Source: Vermamoeba vermiformis (taxonomy: Eukaryota; Tubulinea; Echinamoebida). Taken from it: a stretch of 64,000 nt of DNA. Location: positions 248,001 through 312,000 of the forward strand of contig JBEWZL010000294.1 in assembly GCA_045837725.1 (NCBI GenBank), in the 5' to 3' direction. The notes beneath the pieces are model-generated. The model was given only the letters and a program-made list of their open reading frames with translations. It did no database searches and was not told the origin of the DNA. Positions 34,727 through 47,938 of this stretch are shown here, piece after piece; positions within the stretch are counted from its first letter, which is position 1, and every line of letters begins with the position of its first letter. Both the position numbers and the translations under genes were made by a program.

Positions 34727-35254
34727 GTTGATCAAATCGTATTAATTAATTATCAAAAAATAAAAATTATTACAAAAACAATCCCTTTTAGAGGATATCC
34801 AAATTCGAACAATTACGCTAAATAAAATTTTATTACCAGTATTAGTATTGACTTTACATTTACGGGATCAGCGGAGGAATAAACGTTACTTCATTACTAA
34901 TTCGGCAAGCTTATAATGAAATCTCTACAAGGTAATTATACAAATAGGGCAACGGTGGAGTATGTATCGCTACCATTATACTAATGCAGAATTATCGGTT
35001 GTGACTTTACTAATGCGAATGAAATCCCAATAGAACCAACCAGTCGACCAATCGCAGGGTTTTTTCGGAACAACTAAAACCGTTTGTATTGCGGGTGTTT
35101 TTAAGTTCCCAACAGAATAGATTGAGCTCATTCTTCTCGTTCGAATATTCTATAAACAACACCGAATGCGGGAATAACACAAGACGAGTAGCTACTCAAG
35201 TGATTCTCAGAACTTCAGACCAGAAGATCTAAAACTTAACATTGCGTCTTGCAA
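34727..35254. other. Intergenic region, possible right end of the transposon-like block
   Basis: No gene seen in these 528 bases. Contains CGGTGGAGTAT (34953-34963) and ATCGCTACCATTATA (34966-34980), close inverted counterparts of motifs upstream of the Arg-rich gene, and GGAACAACT (35068-35076). Confidence 0.3.
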
Positions 35255-35521
35255 ATGACGGAAGAAATGCCACAAAGCTTATTAGTGTGGCTAAAATTAC
35301 GAGATCAAACTGAAAAAATAAGACAGACAAAATACAAAGCGTTTCTTGCAGCAGATCCCTTGGCCTTTCGGGTATTTGCTCAGAAGATCCAACGACAGCA
35401 CCAATCGCATTCAGTATTAAAATATGTTTTTAAAAATACGTACGAGAAATATCAACCAAATGGCTCCTCTGAAAAAGCAGACGACAACTCGAATCCTGCA
35501 GTGGCAACTATGCGACAGTAG
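35255..35521 (+). CDS. 88-aa basic hypothetical protein
   Basis: ORF from the ATG of MTEEMPQSLLVWLKLRDQ to ...VATMRQ. Helical and Lys/Arg/Gln-rich in the middle (KIQRQHQSHSVLKYVF), with a polar tail. No homologue recognised. It may belong to the adjacent transposon-like block or stand alone. The following 325 bases up to DUS2 show no further gene. Confidence 0.4.
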   Translation: MTEEMPQSLLVWLKLRDQTEKIRQTKYKAFLAADPLAFRVFAQKIQRQHQSHSVLKYVFKNTYEKYQPNGSSEKADDNSNPAVATMRQ

Positions 35522-35846
35522 CAGATAAATATTCTGAAAAGGGCTCTAAATATATCAATTAACACTCCCTATATTATTTATATTTATTACATGTAAATAC
35601 GCGATTATTGTAAATAAAGTTCATGACTTCAATGAATTGAAAGGCTCACACGTCGATTCCCGCACTTATTCTATATTTGCATCAGGAATATTACTCCTGG
35701 TAGCACGTTAAATAATAAACTTACGGAAATGCGAAATCCATTTCAGAATTCCGTGTCAGCATTATTTTGGATCCAACAAGTGGATCACCACGAATCAAAA
35801 ACCGGCCACGGACTCATATCTTTCTAGCAAAAGTAACATTATAATA

Positions 35847-37370
<1,524 letters not shown>

Positions 37371-37402
37371 TAAACCAAAGACAATGCAACGGCTCGCACA
37401 GC

Positions 37403-38850
37403 TCATTTGAAGTCATCTAAATCATTTCCATCGTCATCGGGATCGAGACGCCTCGTTGGACGATGAGAAGAGTCTTGTTTCTTGAACTTCTTCGCGCTGC
37501 TCTTTTGATCGCTGGATGTAGCTTTGTCACTCTTCTTCGGCTTGTTAGATTGGGTTGACTTGCTCTTTTTAGTCTCCCCCGATGATTGGCTCTTCTGTTT
37601 TACAGGCGAGATGCTTCTAGAAGACGGAGTTTTGAAGTCGTCATCGTCTTCAATCTTGATGGGGAACTTGTCCTTGCTGGAGAAACTTGAAGATGACTTT
37701 AGCGAAGATGTCGTGGATGCCAACACTGCGTCTGAGGAGTGGTCGCTCTTTTTAACCTCGGCCGATGCGTCCAAGCTTTGCAACGAACTTAACGAACCAG
37801 ATCTGCTGCTCGCGGAAAAGTAGTCTGAGAGGGTCTTAGGCTTCTTCCGTGTGACCCAATCATCTACGCTACTGCTATATATGCTCGTGTTGGATCGCTT
37901 GATAGGGCTAGTATCCAAAACAGGAGATTTCTGCTCCTTCTGCTCCGGAATCTGGCGCGTGTCGATCTGCATCTTTTCTTCGTCAGAGCTATCCACTACT
38001 TCAATCAAATCTTCGTCTAAGGGCAGATTTATCTCCATTTTGGGCAGTGGCTTTGATACCTCGGGTACTGGCTCGTGCTTCACCTGCGAGCTCATGATCT
38101 CCAGTTCTTCGTCCGGCACAAAATTGGATCTGATGTAACCGTTAGACTGTATCTAATATTAATGAATTTGTTACGATATACACTTACTGTTGCGTGTCTT
38201 GAAAGAATGATTGTGTCAAGGCAAATGGCGATGAATCAAGCAAGCCATAGTCTCCGTTGTTCGAATGATCTGATGCGTAGTCATCGTCGCTGCTGGAGGA
38301 CGAGTTCTCTTCGTGCTCTTGGTCCACATCGCTGTTCTCTCGTGCAATGCGCGATTCTGACTCATGGGCGGTGTTATTATTGGTCGCGACAGGTATACTT
38401 AATATCAATAAGGCGGATTAGGCGTGGGTCCTTGCAAACTGTATTTAAGAGGACTTACGGAGTATTTAGCTCTTCGGTGCTAATGTGATACCTGAGCTGG
38501 CCAGGCTTACTTAAGACTCTCACCAGTAAGAGCCGAAGATCTTCATCTGAAAATTTACCGTCAATCCTGTCGCGTAAAATCTGGGTAAATTTAATCTTCT
38601 CGGGCATATTTTTGTCTTCTTCAGTAGTTGCTTGCTTCGAATTGTTGTTATTTTCTGATTTTTCTGTCAGATCAACAACTACCGCGCCTTTCTTTTCGCT
38701 GGTCGCTTTACTTGGCTTAGGCACATTGGTATTATTTCCTTTTTCCTTTCTATCATTTTTGCGTCGCTTCATTATCCACCCAGCATTGTCTGGCGCTTCT
38801 TCGGCTCGCGGTGTTTGAATGAGATTCCTTGCAACGGTCACTTTGCTCAT
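37403..38850 (-). CDS. Disordered nuclear-type protein with SUMO-interaction and PIP-like motifs
   Basis: Three main exons; ATG at 38850 (MSKVTVARNLIQTPR) or possibly 38892. Early sequence is basic (MKRRKNDRKEK). SUMO-interaction-like motifs are GAVVVDLTEK (about 38670) and DLIEVVDSSDEEK (about 38000). A helical segment, KIKFTQILRDRIDGKFSDED, is followed by long Ser/Asp-rich stretches. KKPKTLSDYFSAS (about 37830) matches a degenerate PCNA-interaction box (h-x-x-Y-F, similar to that of Spartan). The C-terminus is Lys/Ser-rich, ending DDDGNDLDDFK. No enzyme domain. A DNA-repair/replication scaffold is an inference only. Confidence 0.6.
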
Positions 38851-39220
38851 CGAGTTCGTGCACCAAACAACAGCTGTGGAACAGTCTTTCACGCGATTTA
38901 TTCAATACACACGAGAGAAAAGCTGGCGAGAGCATAAAGACGTTCATTACTGTTTCCCGGAAATCGGCAAGCAAGATGGGATCAATCCGCAACGAAATTG
39001 GCTTGCATATTTTTAATTAATTCTATCATTGGTAAACTTCATACTAGATTGATCCAACGTACGAGAACGGCCTGGTAAGAATTATTTTGAGCGTTGTGCT
39101 CTAATCCTCGTCCTCGCGCTCCCAACTTCACCCAAGCTGTCCTAAATGGAACCTGTGCCAGTTTGGACCTCCTCCTCTGGGATATGAATATTCATTATTG
39201 AGGCCTTAATACTATTATCC
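38851..39220. other. Intergenic, no clear gene
   Basis: Short open frames on both strands, none with codon structure, splice sites or recognisable protein. Presumably holds the promoter of the SIM/PIP-like gene (minus) and that of the next plus-strand genes. Confidence 0.4.
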
Positions 39221-39478
39221 ATGGCGTGGTCTAGCGGTTGGACTATTTTTGGTGACGCGTGCCCAACGCATTCAGTTTTGAACGTCTTAGCTATCAGTTG
39301 GTTAATCCCTGCATATTGTCTCTGCATGGGTCATGATGTGGAAGCAGAATTAAATAAGATGCCGCGTGAACCACAGAATCTTTTGGGGTCAAAAACAAAT
39401 GTCTACTTTTCGTTTTCGGCCGTAATGTTATTAATTTTTAGTTACCTTAGCAATGCAACAATAAGAATGCATATGTGA
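39221..39478 (+). CDS. Small putative membrane protein, 85 aa
   Basis: ATG ORF MAWSSGWTIFGDACPTHSV... with two hydrophobic stretches (VLNVLAISWLIPAYCLCM and VYFSFSAVMLLIFSYL) separated by a polar loop with Asp/Glu/Lys (HDVEAELNKMPREP). This gives a helical-hairpin topology. It ends 12 bp before the start of the kelch/Ig gene. No family recognised. It could instead be chance. Confidence 0.4.
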   Translation: MAWSSGWTIFGDACPTHSVLNVLAISWLIPAYCLCMGHDVEAELNKMPREPQNLLGSKTNVYFSFSAVMLLIFSYLSNATIRMHM

Positions 39479-39490
39479 TTTGTAATCGAT

Positions 39491-42400
39491 ATGGACGTTA
39501 TGCAAAGAGGTAAATAGCAAAGCCGGCAGATTTGACGTTTCGGAGACCACATTTTCAATAACTCTGCAAACTCCAATTTCAATGGCTAATTATTTTATTA
39601 GTATTAATAGGCTTGATATCGGTCATATTTATCGTTCGAGTTGCTGAAGGTAAGATCTGTCAAACGGTCTGAATTGCAATTTACATTTTTTTCGAGTTCC
39701 CAAAATTTTCAGTCTCTTTGCGATTTTAATTTCCTAATTGCATAATTATGATGCATCTTATGACGCGGTTAGCATTGACTTTCAGAAGCGAAAATTCATA
39801 ATTTTTAAGGCAAGACTGACGTTTGTCTTTCAGGTTGTTACCTGTCAACTAGCACGATTAATACGCGGCTAAAAGATGTCGCGTTGACAGTGGCGAACGA
39901 CGAAATATTTATTGCTGGCGGATCCAGTGTTAATTCAGTTTCTCCGGTTGTAAACATATTTACTCCCCGAGACAGCTCCTGGGAACAGATCCAGCTTCCC
40001 ACAGCAAGAAAATCAATAGTCGCGGCATCGTTAGGCTCGACGGTCTTATTTGCCGGAGGATTAGACCAACAAAACCAACAATACAATTCCGTGGACATTT
40101 TTGACTTCCGTGCGCGTCGATGGGTGACACTGGACTTTGACACGCGTCACGTGATCAAGGGCGCCGTTATTGCACAATCCCAAGCATTTTTGTATACCGA
40201 ACAAGACGAGCTTGTCATTGTGAACCCGACTTCGAACTCAACTTCGACATTATCACACGCCGGACGATTTATCGATGCAGTGAGCAACGCGACGCATATC
40301 TTTTTCTTGGTCTACCAGGGCAACATTCCAAATGTAGAAATTTTCAACATTGACGCCGGAACATGGACTTCAGTGCCATCATCAGCGCCATTCACCGAAA
40401 TTGACAGAATCTTCCACGTGTCAAATTTGATCGTGCTAGTTGGTCGGCAACAAGGTCACGCGATGTCGCCTCGAACGACTTTTCAGCGAACTTTCACGTT
40501 CTCAAACGACGCCAGTGATGCGGCTAAGGTCGTCAATGTTGGCACGGACTTGTTCTTTTTGACACGCGACTCTGTGACAGTTGCCACCATGCCTCAAGTG
40601 TCAACGGCGACCTACAACATCAACCGCACTGCCGTCGTCGAGAGCAATCTCGTAGTGCACAACAACATTGTTTATTTCACGGGCCTCGGAGACAGCTCCA
40701 ATAGTGCAACGGAACTTTTCCGCTTCGAGTTGAACCAGCTGTTCCAACGCGTTGATATTCGGACCTTTCTAACCACACCAACTGATGCCGAATGGGGCTT
40801 TTTGTTTTGGCTCCAGCCCGCCATCGGAACCATCGCGACACTGAACCTACGACTAAGACGTATTGACGTCTTCCATACGAACCTGAGAGATCACTCCGAG
40901 GCTATCGGAGTGCGAGTCAACTCGGACTACGTCATCGTGGCAAGTGATCCGCATCACCTCGGCGAAGGAGCTTCAAGTGAATACGACGTGTTCAACTTCA
41001 ACACGCAGAGGGTGACGACAAGAAGAATGCCCAACGCCTTTGCCGCGACCTCTGGAGTTTCTGCAGGCAACTATGCAGTGTTCACAACAGCCTCCAACTT
41101 TTTGCACGTGTACGAAGCCGGGGGCATTTGGTTCCGCCTATTCTCCGCACAACCTACGCAATTTGCAGCTTTAATCGAAGACAACATTATCATGGTGCAC
41201 GCGAGCATGATCGAGACGTACGACCTCCACACGCGAGAGATACGCAAGTACAACGTTACACGCCCTTCAGGTGACAAGAGCACGTCGAAGTACTTCGCTA
41301 CGCTGTTCCGCGTGTTCATTTGTGACAGAACGGCCACTGGCGGCACTGCGATCGCTACTTATCGTCATACACGCCGTGGCGTCGTTTATCACCAAATCGA
41401 CTATCCTATAGAAAGTATCGTGGAGGTGCGTGGATTTGTCATATTCAATGTGATTACGCCCTCGCACCCGCAAAAGATGTTCGTATATTACTTCGAAGAT
41501 GACAATGGCTCGCACGATATGCGTGAAATTCCACTGCCCGTCAACGAGGCCAGCCCATACGACAAACGGCCAGTGATGTACGCGAGCACGGGAGAGTTTC
41601 TATATTTGGTGCGACCATTCAGGGTCGATGTCTTGGACGTCACTGATTGGACTGTAACACGCGTGCCCTCGATGGTGATTGGCCAGCCCCTTCAAGTCCT
41701 ACTGCTCGGCAGCAAACTCGCCATACATCACAGCCTGAATGACGTACAGCATCTTTTGGTCTACGAGCGATCAACGCAAGAGACGCAATCGATCGAGTTC
41801 AGAGGCTTGGGAGGAACTCCTTTCGTGTTTGCCACTGAAGACAATTTCATCTACACGCTCAACTCCTGGCTATTTCAGGTGATGCCGTTCACTAGCATTA
41901 CCTTTGCTCTTCGAGACAGCACAGAGTTCCTTGGCCAGACCGCATTATTCGCAGCTCGAGCGATTTCGGCTGTGGGTGACCTTAGCACTACTTGGCGACA
42001 CAACTCGCAGCTAATTAACAACGCTGGCACGACACTCCGCCTCCAAAATGTCACGGAAGACATGGCTGGCGAGTACTCCGTTGAAGTGAGAGATCAGTGC
42101 GGTCATCGTGCTGTCAGTTCAGCTCGTCTTAATGTCAATGGCAAACCGGTCTTTACAGCCCCTTTGCAGTACTCTACAATTTTATGTCACGAACCTACAG
42201 CCATTGAAGTGAACGTCACAGGTGCGCGTGTGTCTTACACCTGGACAATCAACGGCATCGATCATGACGGGCCCGAGACCAGTGTCATCGTCCACGAAGA
42301 CAAGATTGAATGTAACTCCGAAAGCACACTCTGCGTGACGGCTACTAACCCCGCTGGCTCGTCTTCAAGCTGTGCTCAAGTTCGTGTCCTACCAATCGAG

Positions 42401-42829
42401 TCTGTCTTTAAAGGCCCCGCGCCAGTGACCGAACAACAGAACTGGTTCGCAGGCAGTGAAGCTACTTTACATGTCTCGGTGCTCGACGATCACTGCACGA
42501 GTCACGAGTGGTTCATGGAAGGCACTTCATTGGGTCGCTTTTATTCCGCAGAGAGTACGCTCAATGTCAATGTGACACGTGACATTGAGCAGTCGAAGAT
42601 CTTTGTGCGCACGTACTGTGGCAGTGGCGTTATTGCGTCACACGCGTTCAGTTTCAATCAAGTGTCAGTTCTTAGTGTCAAAGAGCTCGCTGTCATCATC
42701 GTGGCAGCATCGGTCGTATTCATTGCGGCCATCATCATCGTCATTGTTGTGGCCAAGAAAAAGAATAGCACTGCTTACAAAAAATTGGGCAAATACGAAC
42801 TTCAAACACTCAGCGCAGAACTACTTTAA
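39491..42829 (+). CDS. Type I membrane protein: kelch-like propeller plus Ig-like domains
   Basis: Exons 39491-39509, 39611-39649 and 39834-42829 give 1017 aa. Two tiny exons build the signal peptide MDVMQRGLISVIFIVRVAEG; then nearly everything is one 3.0-kb exon, unlike the intron-rich neighbours. Kelch/galactose-oxidase-like repeats follow: DEIFIAGGSSVNSV..VVNIFTP, IVAASLGSTVLFAGGLDQQNQ..VDIFD..RRWVTL. Propeller-like sequence continues to about residue 680. After it come Ig-like domains (STTWRHNSQLINNAGTTLRL, VTEDMAGEYSVEVRDQCG, a PVF..P linker, then SYTWTING...CVTATNPAGSS and a third Cys-containing segment). A transmembrane helix, LAVIIVAASVVFIAAIIIVI, precedes a 25-residue basic tail. Likely an adhesion or recognition receptor. 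Confidence 0.75.
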
Positions 42830-42994
42830 ACAGATGTAAATGGTTTCAATGGTCCTTTGGTCATTTGGAACTACCTTCAATGTACATAGCACTTGTTAAT
42901 AATTAAATTTACCCTCTCATTCGTTAAATTAAAACAAAGCAGTTTTTTTAGTTTTTGAATTGATTTTATTTATGTACAAGATTAATAAGGATCC

Positions 42995-43926
42995 TTAAGC
43001 CAAGTCGAAAAACAAGAACTCAGCAGGTCCCTTGCCAGTGCTAACAATCTCAATGGGTCCTTCAGCTTCTTTAATGAACGCACCGTCGCCTTCTTTCAGC
43101 TCCTCACCATTGATCTGCAACGAGGAGTCTTTTCTCGTTTGAATGAGGTGAAGGTAGCCAGCGCGTTTCTTAGGCAAAGTGTAGGTGATGGTGTTGCCCT
43201 TCTCTAAAATTGAGGCAAAAACTTTCGCGTCTTGGTTGATCTTGATGGATTCGTTTTCGCTCTGAAGAATTGGTTAGATACAGTCCATCATACAATTATA
43301 TTATACTTACGTTAGGTGAGACGATCAAGCGCAGTTTGTTCTTCTTTTCTTCGTCGCTGAAATGCTTGGTCGCGTAACCAGGCTTCAAGTTAGATTCGCT
43401 CGGGGAGACCCAGATCTGGATGAAATGCACCCAGTCAGTGTCGGAGCCATTGAACTCGGAGTGAGTTAAGCCGCTGCCAGCACTAGTGAATTGAACATCG
43501 CCTCTGTTGATCAGTTCTCGGTGACCCAAGCTGTCTTCATGAGCCAAAGTACCAGAGACCACGTAAGAAAAGATTTCAAAATTTTTGTGAGGATGAGTGC
43601 CAAATCCTTTCTTGGCTTTAATGATAAGTGTTAGAATTGGATGGATCAGACCAAATACAAATATTCGAAAAATGTCAATATCAATAATTTCCGCGATCAT
43701 GCTATGAAATCAATAGCATTTAATTGGTGTATTATAAATAATTATTTTAAATCAAGAAAATATCTTGCGTACCTTTCACGCGATCTTCATTAATGACTCT
43801 CAAGCTTCTCCAGTTAGTGTAGTTGTGATCGTAGTAGTCAGCGAACGAGAAGGTATGATAAGTATCGAGCCAGCCGTGATTAGCGTGGCCTCGTTCTTCA
43901 GATTTGCGAACAACAATCTTAGCCAT
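42995..43926 (-). CDS. Pirin-family bicupin protein
   Basis: ATG at 43926 ([20 protein letters not shown]). Three exons; the first intron is about 157 nt (43616-43772), the second about 45 nt (near 43268-43312). Hallmarks: [57 protein letters not shown], and [18 protein letters not shown]. The HPH pair and the later His/Glu (THSE) match the Fe ligands of pirin. A C-terminal cupin half follows ([31 protein letters not shown]), ending FFDLA. Bacterial and human relatives show quercetinase activity or act as transcription co-regulators; which applies here is unknown. Confidence 0.92.
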
Positions 43927-44554
43927 CTGTTCTGTTGATTCTTTAATAATTGGTGTGGTGTTGTACTCGAAATATAAGCTGTAAATAATCTGATTTACTG
44001 CGCAAGATCTTTTTAAGCTTTTGGATTGAAATCTTCTGTTTGTATCCGCCGAAGATTCCAGATGTAGAAGGTACTGTCCCAGCAAAATGACCAACTTAAA
44101 AGCAATCTAGAATATGCATGTGGCTCATAGCGCTTATTCCGACATCATTATTCTTGTTTGTCAGGCAATGTTCTTTCTCATACATCCCAAATAGATTCTA
44201 TTCTGTCGAATCTAGCCATTATCTATACATAAATTATCATTTAATATTATAGATGAAATATTAGCGCCGCAACTGTCGTCTTCGTTGGCATTGTAGTACG
44301 AAAAATGATTTTTTACATTTTCACTGAACTCCTTGAGTACCACCACGCCTGAGGGTACAAGAATGGCACCCGTGTAGACGCACTATAGACGCTTTATTGT
44401 TGCAATGACAGTGACGGTATCCCGTACGACTGCAAGGAAGAGCCGTTTTCATTGAAACGTTTGCAGATGGAGCTGAAAAAAGCGTTGACTGGTTAAACTT
44501 TAACTACAATTGGCTTCATAATATCAACCACAACTCAAAATTTTCAGCTTTGTA
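43927..44554. other. Intergenic, no gene seen
   Basis: About 630 bases between divergent genes (pirin minus, tail-anchored protein plus). Only short frames with early stops. It presumably holds both promoters. Confidence 0.5.
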
Positions 44555-45600
44555 ATGGACTTCGAAAGGTAATATTTTTATTCTTATTTCCGCTGGATCG
44601 TGGAGAAAAAAAATTTTTGTTATTGATATTATTGGCAATATTTAGTTTTAATATCGTAGAAATATTTACATATTTTTCTGCCCCAGCTACTATTTAAATT
44701 AATTTTTATCTTCTCTTCCGAACTCGATTTGAAGATTAATGATTAATTCTAATAGCGTCGTGTCGCTGAACTACACTCTTGATGCTAGCTCACCAATCAG
44801 CGCCTTGCCTCACGAAATTTCGCTTGGACCGCGTACTGGAAAGAAAACAGTTCAATTCGCTCCTTGCCGGAGAAACATTTTGCTCCATACACAACAGCTC
44901 GACTAGAGGAGAGACGTCAAAGACGCATAAGAAATAGAATGGACTATAAGTCGGATCAGGAAGACAGTAAGTTCAAGCTCCGAACAACGTGCACAGAATG
45001 AAGTTCTCATTCGACGAATAGATTACTAATTACACGATCAACCTTTTAATGGAGCTCATCTTGTTAATACAGTTGATTTAGCAAAATAATTATTTTAATC
45101 TCGGAGACCATGTTAATGTTTAATCTAAAGGCTTCCTTTCGGATCTCGATGAAATGCTCTCTGACGACGAGGAAGAGATGCAACCCGTGGCCACTCCTGT
45201 AGGCGATGCTCATGAGGAAGTAGAGCCCACAAATAACAAGGATCCAGCCTACAACCACAATAATGCTATCGAAGCACTTAACACTGAGTTGCTTGTCAGG
45301 CTAGTGCAACTAAAGGAAGAAGAGCGTCGACGACGAGAAGAGCGCCACTACCAGAAAGAGCAGCGGCGTATACAAAAAGAGCAGCGTCGTCTGCAAGAAG
45401 AGGAGCGTTGTATACAAGAAGAGGAGCGTCGTCTACAAGAAGAGGAGCGTCTTCTACAAGAAGATCAATGTAGTCTGCTAGAAGACCAGGATTTTATAGA
45501 AGAGCAGCATCGCCAACCAGAGGCGCAGAGTCAGCAACGACTCTACGCGGCCATGGCACTGGTGGGCATCGCACTCGTGTTTGCCATGCTGGTGAAGTAG
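44555..45600 (+). CDS. Tail-anchored protein with nine Glu/Arg/Gln heptad repeats
   Basis: The certain part is 44941-44969 plus about 45131-45600: MDYKSDQED|SFLSDLDEMLSDDEEEM, then an acidic region, then a coiled coil of tandem heptads (EQRRLQE, EERCIQE, EERRLQE, EERLLQE), ending in a lone hydrophobic helix AAMALVGIALVFAMLVK. That is a C-terminal tail anchor for ER or mitochondrial/Golgi membrane. Upstream, MDFE at 44555 splices to SVVSLNYTLDASSPIS...GKKTVQFAP (44756-44880). An overlapping frame (EKHFAPYTTARLEERRQRRI) runs straight into MDYKSDQ. I cannot join these two frames by a normal intron, so there is a missed splice, a base error or a frameshift near 44870. Confidence 0.55.
45337..45525 (+). 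repeat. 21-bp tandem repeat encoding nine heptads
   Basis: Nine successive 7-codon units beginning EERHYQK, EQRRIQK, EQRRLQE, EERCIQE, EERRLQE, EERLLQE. The last units are more diverged. The DNA of the middle units is nearly identical, indicating recent slippage or unequal-exchange growth. Confidence 0.8.
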
Positions 45601-45786
45601 TAGTTGCACAAGGTCTACCCGTTGATTGTAAATATTAATACGTCTGTATGTCCATATGGTTGAAACATCTTTGGTGTGTTCAAATCACTCATCGATATTA
45701 CGGAGCTGGAATTTGGAGATCTCTTTAAATCAAATTCGTTCGTGAAAACTTTGTCATTGTAATCTTGTTCATAAACGCAACAAGAC

Positions 45787-47838
<2,052 letters not shown>

Positions 47839-47938
47839 AGGGTATATCACTGGGCTTTGTGCTATATAAACACTTACATTCACAATTTTCGCGTAAACTT
47901 TACAAATATACTACAGTCAGTTCTTCAGCGTTTGACGT

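Noticed and set aside
38819-39020. Plus-strand frames opposite the SIM/PIP-like gene
   Set aside because: Antisense shadows of the minus-strand exon, with no codon bias of their own.
39221-39300. tRNA-like start (GTGGTCTAGCGGTTGG) resembling an A box
   Set aside because: No matching acceptor stem and no proper B box (GGTTCGANTCC) at the right distance; the same bases read as an ATG ORF.
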